From Isohypsibius dastychi (lineage: Eukaryota > Tardigrada > Eutardigrada > Parachela > Isohypsibiidae): 18,650 bases of DNA. The notes beneath the pieces are model-generated. The model was given only the letters and a program-made list of their open reading frames with translations. It searched no databases and was not told the DNA's origin. This document shows, in pieces, positions 1-8,800 of the stretch; the first letter of the stretch is position 1, and each line of letters begins with the position of its first letter. A program made the translations under genes and the position numbers. The stretch covers positions 1 to 18,650 of the forward strand of contig JAQIWT010000525.1 in the NCBI GenBank assembly GCA_034696485.1, in the 5' to 3' direction.

Positions 1-683
1 GCGGCCATTTCACAACTTTCGCCTTCAATACAACCCCATTCCTGCATTTGGCAATGCAACCCTCAACGGTATATCTGAGCGTTCCTTCAACGCCGTCGAC
101 CACGAAATTTTCAAGCTGAACTGAATACATTTCGAACTGTTTGGAAAAAGAAGCAAATGAGATCAGCAAGCTTGCGTTGACACTCTTTTATAACATGGCA
201 AATGCAGATTGTCTTATCAAACTAGGACTTTTTCATGTCAGTTAAGCATTCATGAAATGGACTTTGAGATTCCTTAACGGAAATATTGATAAAGTTGTTT
301 GTGCATTCATTGTGGTAGACCTTGCACTAGAGAAAATTTCTTTGCAAAACTCAATTTTTATGCAGGGCCAGGTCACTTGCTCACGGAAGGACGGACTAGC
401 AACTGGGAATTCAATCTCAAGCTCTCCGACTCCATGAAGGCCTTTCTAGAACCTACCCGCGGTGTGCCATGCAGTCTTTCCGCGTTTTTTTCAGGTACGG
501 TAAAAATCGAAGAACGTTGGTAAGAATACAGATGTCATATCTAAGAAGAACCACTAAAACAAAAGGATAAAGATTTTGGCAGGAGAAGATCTAAGGCTTA
601 CCGACGATCTGGTGGAGGAATCCTTCACATTGACGTCGTTTGAACAACGTGATCTGGATGTTTCTTGCCGATTATCCATGTGA
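1..683 (+). CDS. Possible 3' end of an unrecognised gene (three exons, 5' end outside the window)
   Basis: I do not recognise the product. Three open segments join in phase: an exon running in from the left edge to 68 (donor GTATAT), an exon 366-494 (acceptor TTTATGCAG, donor GTACGG) and a last exon 583-683 (acceptor TTTTGGCAG) ending in TGA at 681-683. All junctions are phase 1. The joined tail reads as ordinary soluble protein, with pieces such as SNWEFNLKLSDSMKAF and EDLRLTDDLVEESFTLTSFE and no membrane segment. The first exon is the weakest: the minus strand is also open over about 1-136 behind a good pyrimidine-rich acceptor, so a minus-strand exon there is a real alternative. No AATAAA follows the stop closely. 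I inferred this model from open frames and splice sites only. Confidence 0.33.
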
Positions 684-1842
684 CTGAAATGTAGCCGGCA
701 AAAGTTTATCCGACTACGAGACCATTATAAATATCTCTGGCAGCGTCCTAAACTGCCGCCAAAGGTGCTTGATGCGTTTGAAGCTCCACCAACTCTTCAT
801 CCATAGTTCTTTTAAACAGAAAAATTGCTGAATGATTAGAACATAACTCCATTTACACATCGAACATCATGAACTGAGACCAAATTCATGCAAATTCTGT
901 GACCAAACTACAGCCAAGTTCAATAATAACTGCGGTTTTCTGACGTCATTCTCGTAAGGTTAACATTGCTGTGACGTCAAAATACCACAGGACTTATTGA
1001 ACCTAGCTGTAAACTAACATCATATTGAGCAAAACAGGACGAAGGATCTGGCTGACCAGGAACAGCACCACTTCGACCTGAGTTGCCCGGCATCCAATGA
1101 CTGGCAGCTCCAAAAGCTCTCTTGGGAGGCATCGCCAATTTGGAAGCTGCAAGAGAAAATCGATGGGAATTACATTTCCTAAAATAACAGAAGGTTGATC
1201 TTCAACATCGCGAAAACAGTCCTCCTACTCAGTCTCTGACGTCATGGATACCACTATGATTTCTGACTCTTCTTACTGTAAGGTTGCAGAATCAGACTGG
1301 AAAAACACGTGATGAAAACCGGAAAGCGAAAGTAGGACCATTTACGCTCCAGAGAATATCTTCCCAAAAAAACATCGCGATGATGTGGTTTATTTCACTT
1401 CTTTGGTGATCACTTCACTGAATTTCTGTTTTTCCCCTCGTGGGCTTTCTGCCTCATCTGACCTCGTTTAAGATGAGTACTAGCGTTTCACGATGTGACC
1501 CAACAGTATGAGAACACTGCGTGGACCACCCCCTATCCCATAGCCCCAAACTCACGAAAATTTAGATCTACACTGCTAATTGATTGTGATAAACATTTTG
1601 GTGGATTGTCTAGTGGAGAATGTTTCAGTAAGTTTCACGCCATATCATGCTCGTACTGCCGCGCCACGGAATTCCATGGTATGCTTATATTCAAAACAAT
1701 TTCACATCATTTCCAAAACAGAAATATGAGTTAAAATCATTGTTACTGGCGTTCTGGCGAAATGCGAAAATACAACAGTTATTCTTCTATCCGCGAAAAC
1801 TCAAAGGATAAAACTGTATATGACCACAATAATCAAAATGCT
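684..1842. other. Intergenic stretch with no supported gene; three CRE palindromes
   Basis: No convincing spliced or unspliced coding gene is visible. A minus-strand segment near 1010-1150 sits behind a good acceptor (TTTTCTCTTGCAG) and is open in more than one frame, but I could not join it to other exons. Three perfect TGACGTCA octamers occur at 941-948, 972-979 and 1237-1244. The right end (about 1690-1842) resembles the 3' flank of Kelch gene B (about 13300-13447), sharing TTTCACATCAT and TATGAGTTA, so the duplicated block extends past the coding sequence. Confidence 0.5.
941..1244. promoter_or_regulatory. Cluster of three perfect CRE (TGACGTCA) palindromes
   Basis: TGACGTCA, the consensus full site for CREB/ATF bZIP factors, occurs at 941-948, 972-979 and 1237-1244. 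The first two start 31 bp apart, about three helical turns. A fixed 8-mer is expected about once in 65 kb of random sequence. The target gene is unclear: neither the plus-strand gene ending at 683 nor Kelch gene A ending at 1843 has its promoter here. Confidence 0.35.
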
Positions 1843-4032
1843 TCAGTCTTCCAACGGCCGTTTTCGACTACTTCGCGGGACGAGATTGAACGAAGAAGCC
1901 AGAAGCCGGACTGGGAAAAACTTCCCATCCTCACCCAGTCTGATGGTCGTTTCATGAGGTTCTGTCCATAAGTCCCCGATGTGATCATAAACTCGCGTTG
2001 CATAATTGCTCCCTTGCTTCGGTTTAAACACGCAAACAATCTTGTCCTTCACGTTCATGACCTCCCGAATCTCTTCAGCGCAGTCGGCTAAAACAGACAC
2101 TCATTTGATTCCATTCTGGTTCCCAATGTGTTTAACATATTATATAAAGCGCAAAAGGATGTTTTTTTGCACGGGAGTTTGAAAACCCCTGATTCAGTAA
2201 CTTTTGTTTATTTCATTTTGCTGAATTCAGTTAACCTCACCGCTGATGCGACATTCCAAAGTGGAAGCATCGAAAATCCACAGTCTGGTCTCACCACTCC
2301 CTGAAAATAAAGCTGTCAGGTTGATAACTGGGGGAATTTGCTTCTACCTTTGATATATATCATTCCATCGGGTCCAACGCAACAACGTTCTGGGCGTTTC
2401 TCGAAGGGCGGTGTGACGAGAGAACCAGCCGACCAAGTTTTATTTCTAGGGTCATATGTAATATGACGATTGAACACGGTAAATATATGAATCTTTCCGG
2501 CAAATCCGATTAGCGCAAGATCCCGAAGGCTGAGATCGCAGGGTGTCACAGGAAGTTCACGTACATTACAGGAACTGAAGTTTGAGCAATCGACTTCAAG
2601 GAAATCGTACACACGGTACTTTGAACATGACAGCAGATAGACGAATCCCCCAAAATATGCCGCTGCCCCTACAAAGCAGATCAAGGCTTTGATGTAGCAG
2701 ATCAGATCATTTCTAGTCTGAATGATGACAGGAAACTTACATTCAATTCTATGCGAATGGTATGGAGAAATGTCAGCAAGCTTTAGAGCCCCGTTATCAA
2801 GAACTGGATCGAATGTAAATATCGAATTATCACGAGACATGAAAATGACGTCCCTCGAAGATCCAAGATATTCCACTCGCTTCCGACGGCGAACACTCGT
2901 GGGAAATTTGCTGCTCAACGACACTGGTCTTACAGATCGAGCAAATGGGTCGAAACAAACCATCCCGCCATTGTCATTGAACGGCATGAATGCCACCACA
3001 TCCGTTGTTCCTGAAACAACAGGGTCCTGATCACGATATACCCGCTTCCGACAACAACAGGTACTTACGTGGTCGGGATTCCGATGAATCGTTGATACAG
3101 GTAATAAACATGCGAACAAGAGGCGGTGTTGACGGTTCATCTCGGAACTCCACCAGAATGTTTTCCGACAAACGACCACCGCGAATATACTTGACCATAG
3201 CTACGAAGTCATCGGACCTTCTCAAAATATCAACAGCAACCCAGCGGCAAATGGTCCGGAAAAGTGTATCTTCCGTGGTAACGAAGAGATTGGGATCAGA
3301 TATAATCTCCAGCCACTACAAGAATCGAACTGAGATGAACTATCGCACCAGGATACTGGTAAATACCTGTTTTCCAGAAAAGTCCATCAACTGCTCGGAG
3401 CATGTCTCGAGGATATACTCAAATTTGCTCCTGACAAATTTCAAAGCTTCTTCGTCCAACCCCACGTAACCGTGGTACTCCTCTGGCGTCATATAGGACC
3501 ACAAAATGACCGAGCTGTTGTTATTATTCATCTCATCTCTAATCAATGTAGAAAACCGATCGGAAAGACTTTTCATCTCCAGGAAGCTCGCAGCCCCAAC
3601 GAGGGTCGAAATATCGCTGTGACTCCTCATTTCCAATAATCCAGTCGAACTCAGCTCAAGCAAACTAGAAAAATAAATGTGAAACATAAATAAATGTGAA
3701 ACATAGTGTGAGTTTCCTCGTACTAAAAATATTCCTCACTTTTTGAAGACGTCGAGCGGAATGTTCTCCAGCTTGAATTCAAGAGTCGACGCTGCTTCAT
3801 CGTTATTCCAACGTTCCATAAATGCTCGGAAGTATGAGCTTATCTGGAGAAGATAACTTTTGCGACAAACGATGGCATCATCTCCTCCTTCACCCCGAAC
3901 GACAATCTGATCTTCCAGACTCATCCGCATGTCCTCTCGGACGACTTGCAACAAGTCATCACTGTCCACCTCAAATAACTTCACGAACGCCTTCCCACGC
4001 TTCTGGACCACAAGTCTGGCAGGCCAATCCAT
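1843..4032 (-). CDS. BTB-BACK-Kelch protein, paralogue A (7 exons, 577 aa)
   Basis: Exons are 3740-4032, 3367-3664, 3069-3315, 2741-3010, 2348-2668, 2241-2300 and 1843-2087. They join in frame to 577 residues, from MDWPARL at 4032 to RPLED at 1843. An N-terminal BTB/POZ domain (about residues 30-135, with IVVRGEG, CRKSYLLQISSYFRAFM and VGAASFLEM) is followed by a BACK domain (about 165-275, with the E-D-TLFRTICRWVA core and YIRGGRLSE). The C-terminal half has divergent Kelch-like strands (MVCFDPF, FTFDPVLD, ITYDPRNKTWS, RVYDHIGDLWTE). Members of this family are usually substrate adaptors for Cullin-3 ubiquitin ligases: BTB and BACK bind Cul3 and the Kelch propeller binds the substrate. The target here is unknown. 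Introns are 47-153 nt. Intron 4 (2669-2740, 72 nt) has no stop and keeps frame, so retention would add 24 residues. No disabling lesion is seen. It is paralogous to 13448-15665 with the same intron positions and phases. Confidence 0.88.
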
Positions 4033-4474
4033 TTTACAGGCGGAAAAGCAAGTTGTTTGTCAGACTTTCTTGCTCAAAATGGAAATGTGAAATGAAATAT
4101 TGTCTGCACTGATGGAGTAGACGGAGTTTCAAAGAGAGGTTCGTTCCGCTTCCGCTAGTTAACGTAAATGCTCCCGCTTTCGCTCCGCTTTTCTCATCGA
4201 AGCGGGAACAAAGCGGGAAATTTCTCGCCAGTGATGAGCGGTGGAAATTCGCCACTAAGTTCCATTTTTTCATCTCAAAGTTGTTCGAACTTGCTCATTC
4301 ACGCCAAGCGGGTTCGGCCGCAGGACAACAAAAACTCAAAAGAACAGATGACTTCACGAATCAATGGAGTGAACCGAGCCGAAACGTTCGGCTTCAGAAG
4401 AGAGCTTTCGCTGCATCAACGACGGTAGTAAAGTGAATGTGACGGAACGGAGACGGAGATCATTGCAATGTCAT
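4033..4474. other. 5' flank of Kelch A, with two hairpin-forming inverted repeats
   Basis: No gene is seen. The stretch should contain the promoter and 5' UTR of Kelch gene A, though no clear TATA box stands out. Nine-base arms TCCCGCTTT (4172-4180) and AAAGCGGGA (4210-4218) enclose the shorter arms CCGCTT (4185-4190) and AAGCGG (4200-4205). A second inverted repeat, AGCCGAA/TTCGGCT, lies at 4377-4393; its core matches the MULE terminal subrepeat, so the transposon end may reach this far out. Confidence 0.4.
4172..4218. repeat. Nested inverted repeat upstream of Kelch A
   Basis: Outer arms TCCCGCTTT (4172-4180) and AAAGCGGGA (4210-4218); inner arms CCGCTT (4185-4190) and AAGCGG (4200-4205). 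The GCGGGA unit also repeats directly at 4201-4206 and 4212-4217. Confidence 0.7.
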
Positions 4475-4740
4475 TGCAGTGTCGCTGCCACGTACCAGAT
4501 CCTGGACCGCGCCCGGTCCAGAGAAGTCGAATAGACCCCGATTCTGGTACTGCCTTGATTCGCCGAAACGACGATTTGCCGAAAAGACATTTTGCCGATT
4601 TTTTTAGCCGAATGGACTTTTTGCCGAATGATTTTTTGCCGACATGATATTTTGCCGAATAGGACATTTCGTCGAAAGGACATTTCGCCTCATAATATAC
4701 TTTGCCGAAGGGCCATTCTACCGAAACGGTTTTTTTTGGT
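4475..4740 (+). repeat. Left MULE terminal inverted region with GCCGA subrepeat array
   Basis: About eleven diverged units with the core TTTGCCGAA are spaced about 15-20 nt apart over 4560-4735, separated by short linkers such as AGGACAT or ATGGAC. Outside the array (about 4480-4530), an imperfect palindrome around CTGGACCGCGCCCGGTCCAG matches the right terminus in inverted orientation. Confidence 0.7.
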
Positions 4741-4800
4741 TCGAAAAGCTTCGAATGATACTGTACACTTTTTATATCGTTCAGACGTCTGAGCCAAGGG

Positions 4801-4920
4801 ACAAGGGAGAATCGAAATTAAAAACAAGAAAACAACTAAAATAAAAGTTTCAGAATTCGAACAAGGGAGATTCGAAAATTAAAAAAATGAAGCAACTAGA
4901 ATAAAAGTTTCACGATTTAA
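4801..4920. repeat. 60-bp tandem duplication inside the MULE
   Basis: Positions 4801-4860 and 4861-4920 are two adjacent copies of a 60-bp unit. Both begin ACAAGGGAGA and share ATAAAAGTTTCA near the end, with a handful of substitutions and small shifts between. The copies lie between the left terminal array and the transposase stop codon, in the transposase 3' UTR. Each contains AATAAA on the plus strand, which is the wrong orientation for ending the transposase mRNA. Confidence 0.8.
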
Positions 4921-4926
4921 ACAACA

Positions 4927-6524
4927 TCAAATGTGAAGTTCAAGACGAAGTGCGATACTAGTCAGAAACTGAATCGTTTCCCCCTCCGCATAATCGGCTA
5001 CAATTCTCTTCAATCTTTCATTAAGTTGAATGTATTTCTTCGGTTTTGGAGCCAGTGCATCCCCAGCGAGAAGTTTGACCACACGAAGCTCCTGGAAATT
5101 TTGCTCCTTCAACAATTTACGGTAGAACACGTAAATGACTGGATGCTGGACCTTAAACGTTTTCGCCATCTGGTTATGCCATCCTTCCTGGTTGTTATTG
5201 GTTCTCATGATGTCGTCCAAAACCCGATCGTAGACGCTCCATAGCTTGATAGGGAAAAGTGGTGAAACTCGAAGAGGACCAATGGCGCGCTGGATATAAG
5301 TCAACTTGAAATATTCAGCTAGTCCGTTCGATGCACCCTCTCCGATTGTCCAGTCTGGAATTTGTTGAAGATCTTCGTATGCTTTAAGAACTTGGGTTGG
5401 CGGAAGGAAAGCTAATGCGAGGAGCATTTTGCAGTGTTTATTGAAGAGTTGATCTTGACCATAGCGCTGCTTATATCCTCTCTGCACCACTTGACGAAAA
5501 ATTGATTGGCCAAAATGAAACAAGCATCCTACATAGAATACAAAATCAATAGTAGCATTTAAGGTCGAAACGTTGAGGGTTTCATCATAATTAATTACCT
5601 TGCATTACTGTTACGTCGAAAATCAATTTGAACGAAGCTATTGCCGCTTGCTCAAAATCGGTTATCATGATCTTCGGACCGATGGTTTCTTGAAAGCCGC
5701 CGACCTCCAGAATTTCATCACGAACAATTGCAAATAATTTCCGGTAACTTTCTGCAGTCTTATTTGGCAGTAGTGCGTAAACAAGTGGAATGGTTGCACC
5801 TCGAACTATTCCATGGATTGTATACAACTGAGTGAAAAGCTGGGGCGCGACCTTGAAAGTCCCATCTCCTAGCCAAGTTTCTGATCTTCCGAGATACCCG
5901 AGATGTGCCTGAAACAATTATGCTTCAGGTGAACGCGACAAATAATTCAGTAGTTACTCGCAATATAAAAGAAAAATCTGGATTCAAACTCATTCTGTCA
6001 AAACATACCTTTGTTGCAAAAACAAGAATTCTGGTGGGGTCCTCTGCGCCGGTGTCACGAATGAGAAACTGTTTTCCCTTTGTCGTCAACTGCATATGGA
6101 TTCCTGACTCAATTTCACTCAGATGGTTCGGCTGTGGTAGCGGAATCTCGTGCTTTTTCCGTTCTCTTTGGATGACTTTTGCGGTGGCACGAATGTTGGG
6201 CAGCAAAACGCCAGCTTCGTCCGAAATTCCGATAGTCACTTCGGTGTACAGTTGGCGTGGATTATCAAAGGTTGTGGTCGCCCGTTTCTTCATCTCCGCT
6301 ACAGCTGCTTGTGCTTGAACATCTGCACTGCTGGCTGGATGATTATGTTGACCCTTGGTTGAGACGACATCATTGACTTCGAGGAGCCGACCTGGACATG
6401 CACGCGATAATTTGCATCGCCAATATTCTGTTTCGTCCTTCCGTTTATCCTGAACATACATATAGTTCTCATAGATGAGGACAGGTTTCCCCCTGTTTGT
6501 TACAGAGAACTTGATGTCTGGCAT
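4927..6524 (-). CDS. FLYWCH zinc-finger MULE transposase (3 exons, 475 aa)
   Basis: Exons 6009-6524, 5599-5908 and 4927-5528 join in frame (phases 0 and 1) to 475 residues. An N-terminal FLYWCH zinc finger (residues about 6-62) has the W35-R-C37 core, C43 and the H60-N-H62 ligand pair; such fingers probably bind the transposon ends. The MULE DDE nuclease fold follows: first Asp in GDGTF (D187), second Asp in ITDFEQAA (D256), the family's C-x2-H signature in GCLFHF (C277, H280), and Glu in NNQEGWHN (E390). All catalytic positions are present and no stop or frameshift is seen, so it could be active. I chose the ATG at 6524 because the FLYWCH domain begins within a few residues and a TATA box lies about 60 nt upstream. 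An upstream in-frame extension to 6656 runs through that TATA box and is unlikely. A domesticated single-copy descendant is possible, but the flanking terminal repeats favour a transposon. Confidence 0.88.
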
Positions 6525-6582
6525 TTTAGCATAAAGACATGAAGTGACACAACAAGAGACAGATACTTTGCTATGTGATGGT

Positions 6583-6590
6583 CTTATATA
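6583..6590 (-). promoter_or_regulatory. TATA box of the MULE transposase gene
   Basis: On the minus strand the sequence reads AGTATATAAGACC. TATATAAG lies about 60 nt upstream of the transposase ATG at 6524, which would give a 5' leader of roughly 30 nt. It is the only strong TATA box seen in the right position upstream of a gene in this window. Confidence 0.5.
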
Positions 6591-6692
6591 CTGCGTTGCG
6601 AGAACAACACCGTTCACGTTCCTCAGAACGGAACTGGACGGAATCAAACATTCCACGTTCGGAACTGGACAAAGGGTTTTGCTGGGTGAATG

Positions 6693-6776
6693 GAACTGAA
6701 CGGAACGGGAAAGTTTTCACGAGAATACAGTAACGTTTCGAGCGGGATGGAATATCCGTTACGTTCCGTTCAGTTC
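6693..6776. repeat. Perfect 15-bp inverted repeat within a GGAACGG-rich block
   Basis: GAACTGAACGGAACG (6693-6707) and its exact reverse complement (6762-6776) are separated by 54 bp. Further GGAACTGGAC/AACGGAAC motifs repeat over about 6625-6710. The block lies inside the MULE, between the transposase promoter and the right terminal array. Confidence 0.7.
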
Positions 6777-6924
6777 AGCTCGATCTTAACGGTGTTGGTC
6801 TCTACTTAGTACTTTTAATTCAATCCGGATTAAAGAATCCTGGTTTGACTGGAGAGATTTGCAACTTTCTGGAAGCATTTGTAAAAGTAATTATCACCCG
6901 GATCGCTCTTGCCTCTTAACTTAT

Positions 6925-7200
6925 CACATTCGGCAAAATGTCGTTTCGGCAAAAAAAAAGGAATTTTCGATTCGGCAAAGTGTCCTGTCGGCCAAAATTT
7001 AATGTTTTGAGATTCGGCGAAAGGTCTCTTCGGCGAAAACTAGTTTTCATTCGGCAAAGTGTCGCGATTTCAAAAATCAGTTTTCGCCGAAAATTTCGGC
7101 GAATGGTCTGCCACGCCCAATTCTGCTTGTATCCAATTTGGCGGTCCACGGACCAGGATTTGGTTCGGTTCGTGGCAACGAGCTCTGTTCGACATTTTGA
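6925..7200 (-). repeat. Right MULE terminal inverted region with TCGGC subrepeat array
   Basis: About nine TTCGGCAAA-type units over 6928-7110 mirror the left array. The outermost unit is a near-perfect palindrome, CGCCGAAA-A-TTTCGGCG, at 7085-7101. Beyond it, about 7142-7195 matches the outer left flank in inverted orientation. Confidence 0.7.
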
Positions 7201-7701
7201 ACGCGCTCACTTCTGGACCGTTTATTGCGTCATAATAGGTTTTGTTTTTGGAGTTTTTGCTTTCAAAAATGAAAAAGCAGATAAAATTTCTGATTATACT
7301 GTAATTTAAGAATGTCTGGATCTAAGAAACTGAAGCTCCGGACTTCATCTTTTTTTCTAGCAAGTTGGAAATGGCGCCATTTTGTTTCAGTATTCTCTTC
7401 TCTCCTCCATCTCTCTTCTCGGAATCCAGACTTCACTCGCTTCTGTTCGAATTCTGGAATCACGTCCGGATATCACAAAAGTCCAAGTCAACATAGCATA
7501 CATCAACTGACAGCGTTTCTGAAATTAAGAAAACATTGTCAGCCAACAATGTCGTAATCGTAAACAACAACGTTCGAGTTCTTTCTCAACGGTCTAGTTT
7601 TACCTGGAAATAAGACTTCGTGACATCCTGACGTGAATTCTTTCATTCAGACAAAAGCAAGTTTGGTCTGGAATCGGGAATGATGAACGAAGAAGAGGAG
7701 A

Positions 7702-7759
7702 GATCGGGGAAATACAACTCCGAAATTTCAGATCGTGGAAATGCAGCTCTGAAATTTTT
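7702..7759. repeat. 29-bp tandem duplication
   Basis: Two adjacent 29-bp units, 7702-7730 and 7731-7759, share GATCG, GGAAAT and GAAATTT with a few substitutions between them. Confidence 0.65.
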
Positions 7760-7983
7760 ACCAAGTTCAGTTCCCCACCCCCGATTGGCCATTCAGTCAC
7801 GCTAAACGCTCCGCTTTCGAAAGCGCTGGCGAAGGGTAAAAGTTTTGTGGCATTGGCTGCTGTTCGACTTCAGCTGCGAACCAGACCGTCCAGACGCCAT
7901 GAACTTTGAATTTTAGGTCTGGTAGACCTCAATGCCGCGCACCGGAGTCGCTGCCATTTCTCGTTTCGCGCCCTGGCTATTCT

Positions 7984-8025
7984 AATAATCCGGTCGAAGC
8001 AAGCTCACCCAAACTGGAAACATAA
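7984..8025 (-). pseudogene. Remnant of a third BTB-BACK-Kelch paralogue (start of exon 2)
   Basis: AATAATCCGGTCGAAGCAAG here matches the start of exon 2 in both Kelch genes (AATAATCCAGTCGAACTCAG in gene A, TAATCCAGTCGTAGCAAG in gene B). The match runs on through the acceptor into intron 1: AAACTGGAAACATAAA here versus AAACTAG...GAAACATAAA in gene A. The minus-strand reading covers the residues corresponding to LLEL-STGLL of the BTB domain. Nothing convincing extends on either side. Confidence 0.5.
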
Positions 8026-8346
8026 ACAGCACCAATCCGCAACAAACACGTCAAGTGAACCTTAATCGATCTTGATTTCAGGAGCCAGGGACGCTTTATT
8101 GTTTTTCCCGTTCCACAAAAGATCATCTAGCGCAAGACCGGGATCGGGATCGCAGAACGGGATCGCAAAACCAACCACGATGCCAGTCAAACGGATGACC
8201 TCGACTTTATGTTCATATCAAGTTCAAGAATCGACAATCGAAAATCAATCATGGGGCCCAATGAAGAAGCGATGTGGTCGAGCAGTTCCAGCTAGGGAAT
8301 CAGCCTCAGTGCAGTTCAATGGTAAGATGTGAGTCATCCGCTTATG

Positions 8347-8400
8347 TAATCCAAGCGATTAGAAACGTCGGCGGTGTTCCAACATAATCCAGATGGATTA
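8347..8400. promoter_or_regulatory. Cluster of three TAATCC (K50 homeodomain) motifs
   Basis: TAATCC occurs at 8347-8352 and 8385-8390, and its reverse complement GGATTA at 8395-8400. The last two face each other 4 bp apart. A partial fourth (GATTAG) lies near 8357. TAATCC is the known core for Otx/Gsc/Pitx/Bicoid-type homeodomains. A role here is speculative. Confidence 0.2.
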
Positions 8401-8731
8401 CGGAGTTGCAGCTGACTGGAGCAGGTCCACAGAAAGTCATCATGAAAACCAAGAAGCCAAAAGCAAATAGAATCTATATTCCAGTAAGTTATACACGAGG
8501 AAGCGACGTAATGTATTGGTTAGTTTCAGTTCTGTATAGATTTTTACCTGAAGACACATCTTGTGATAAAAAACTGAACTCTGTCTGAATGTCCGGGTTG
8601 GTGGCATTTTCACGGAACACTGTATTACAGCCTCGATTCTAGCATCTACTATACCTTATTTCAAACACTATGATGCGACGTTAATCAAGCACCGAAGTTT
8701 AATTGTCAAAATTTGTCCATTATTTTGTCTA

Positions 8732-8737
8732 TTTATT
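8732..8737 (-). terminator. AATAAA polyadenylation signal of the cyclase gene
   Basis: TTTATT on the plus strand gives AATAAA on the minus strand, 64 nt downstream of the cyclase stop codon at 8801. This spacing suits a short 3' UTR. Confidence 0.5.
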
Positions 8738-8800
8738 GCTAGACAAACTACGTACGAAGAATATTTCATCTTTAAACTTCTTTCACAGCTGTGGATTTTT

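Larger units (their letters stand above)
4475..7200 (-). mobile_element. FLYWCH/MULE DNA transposon with subrepeat-array inverted termini
   Basis: The transposase gene (4927-6524) sits between two inverted terminal regions. The left one (about 4560-4735) carries GCCGA cores about every 17 nt; the right one (about 6925-7110) carries the reverse complement TCGGC. Outside the arrays the inverted similarity continues: the reverse complement of about 4480-4530 (GGTCCAGGATCTGGT then CGTGGCAGCGA) matches about 7142-7195 (GGACCAGGATTTGGTT then CGTGGCAACGA). The element is therefore about 2.7 kb or longer. I could not fix the outer ends or the 8-10 bp target duplication that MULEs normally make. With intact transposase, promoter and both ends, it may be young and perhaps still mobile. 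Confidence 0.75.
7201..8800. other. Long stretch with no supported gene; relics and repeats only
   Basis: The open frames here are short and show no recognisable motif or consistent splice partners. What can be seen: a 29-bp tandem duplication at 7702-7759, a scrap of a third Kelch paralogue at 7984-8025, a cluster of TAATCC motifs at 8347-8400, and near its right end the AATAAA signal for the cyclase gene. Confidence 0.55.

Noticed and set aside
2316-3179. Single unspliced 287-codon frame over the Kelch A C-terminal half
   Set aside because: Comparison with gene B shows spliced exons 3010-2741 and 2668-2348 with conserved phases; the long frame arises because intron 4 happens to be open.
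4592-4844. Open frames in the left MULE array rich in repeated residues (such as FAE/FCR/ILP runs)
   Set aside because: They are translations of the GCCGA subrepeat, not genes.
6525-6656. N-terminal extension of the transposase up to 6656
   Set aside because: It would be translated through the TATA box at 6583-6590, and the FLYWCH domain starts right after the ATG at 6524.
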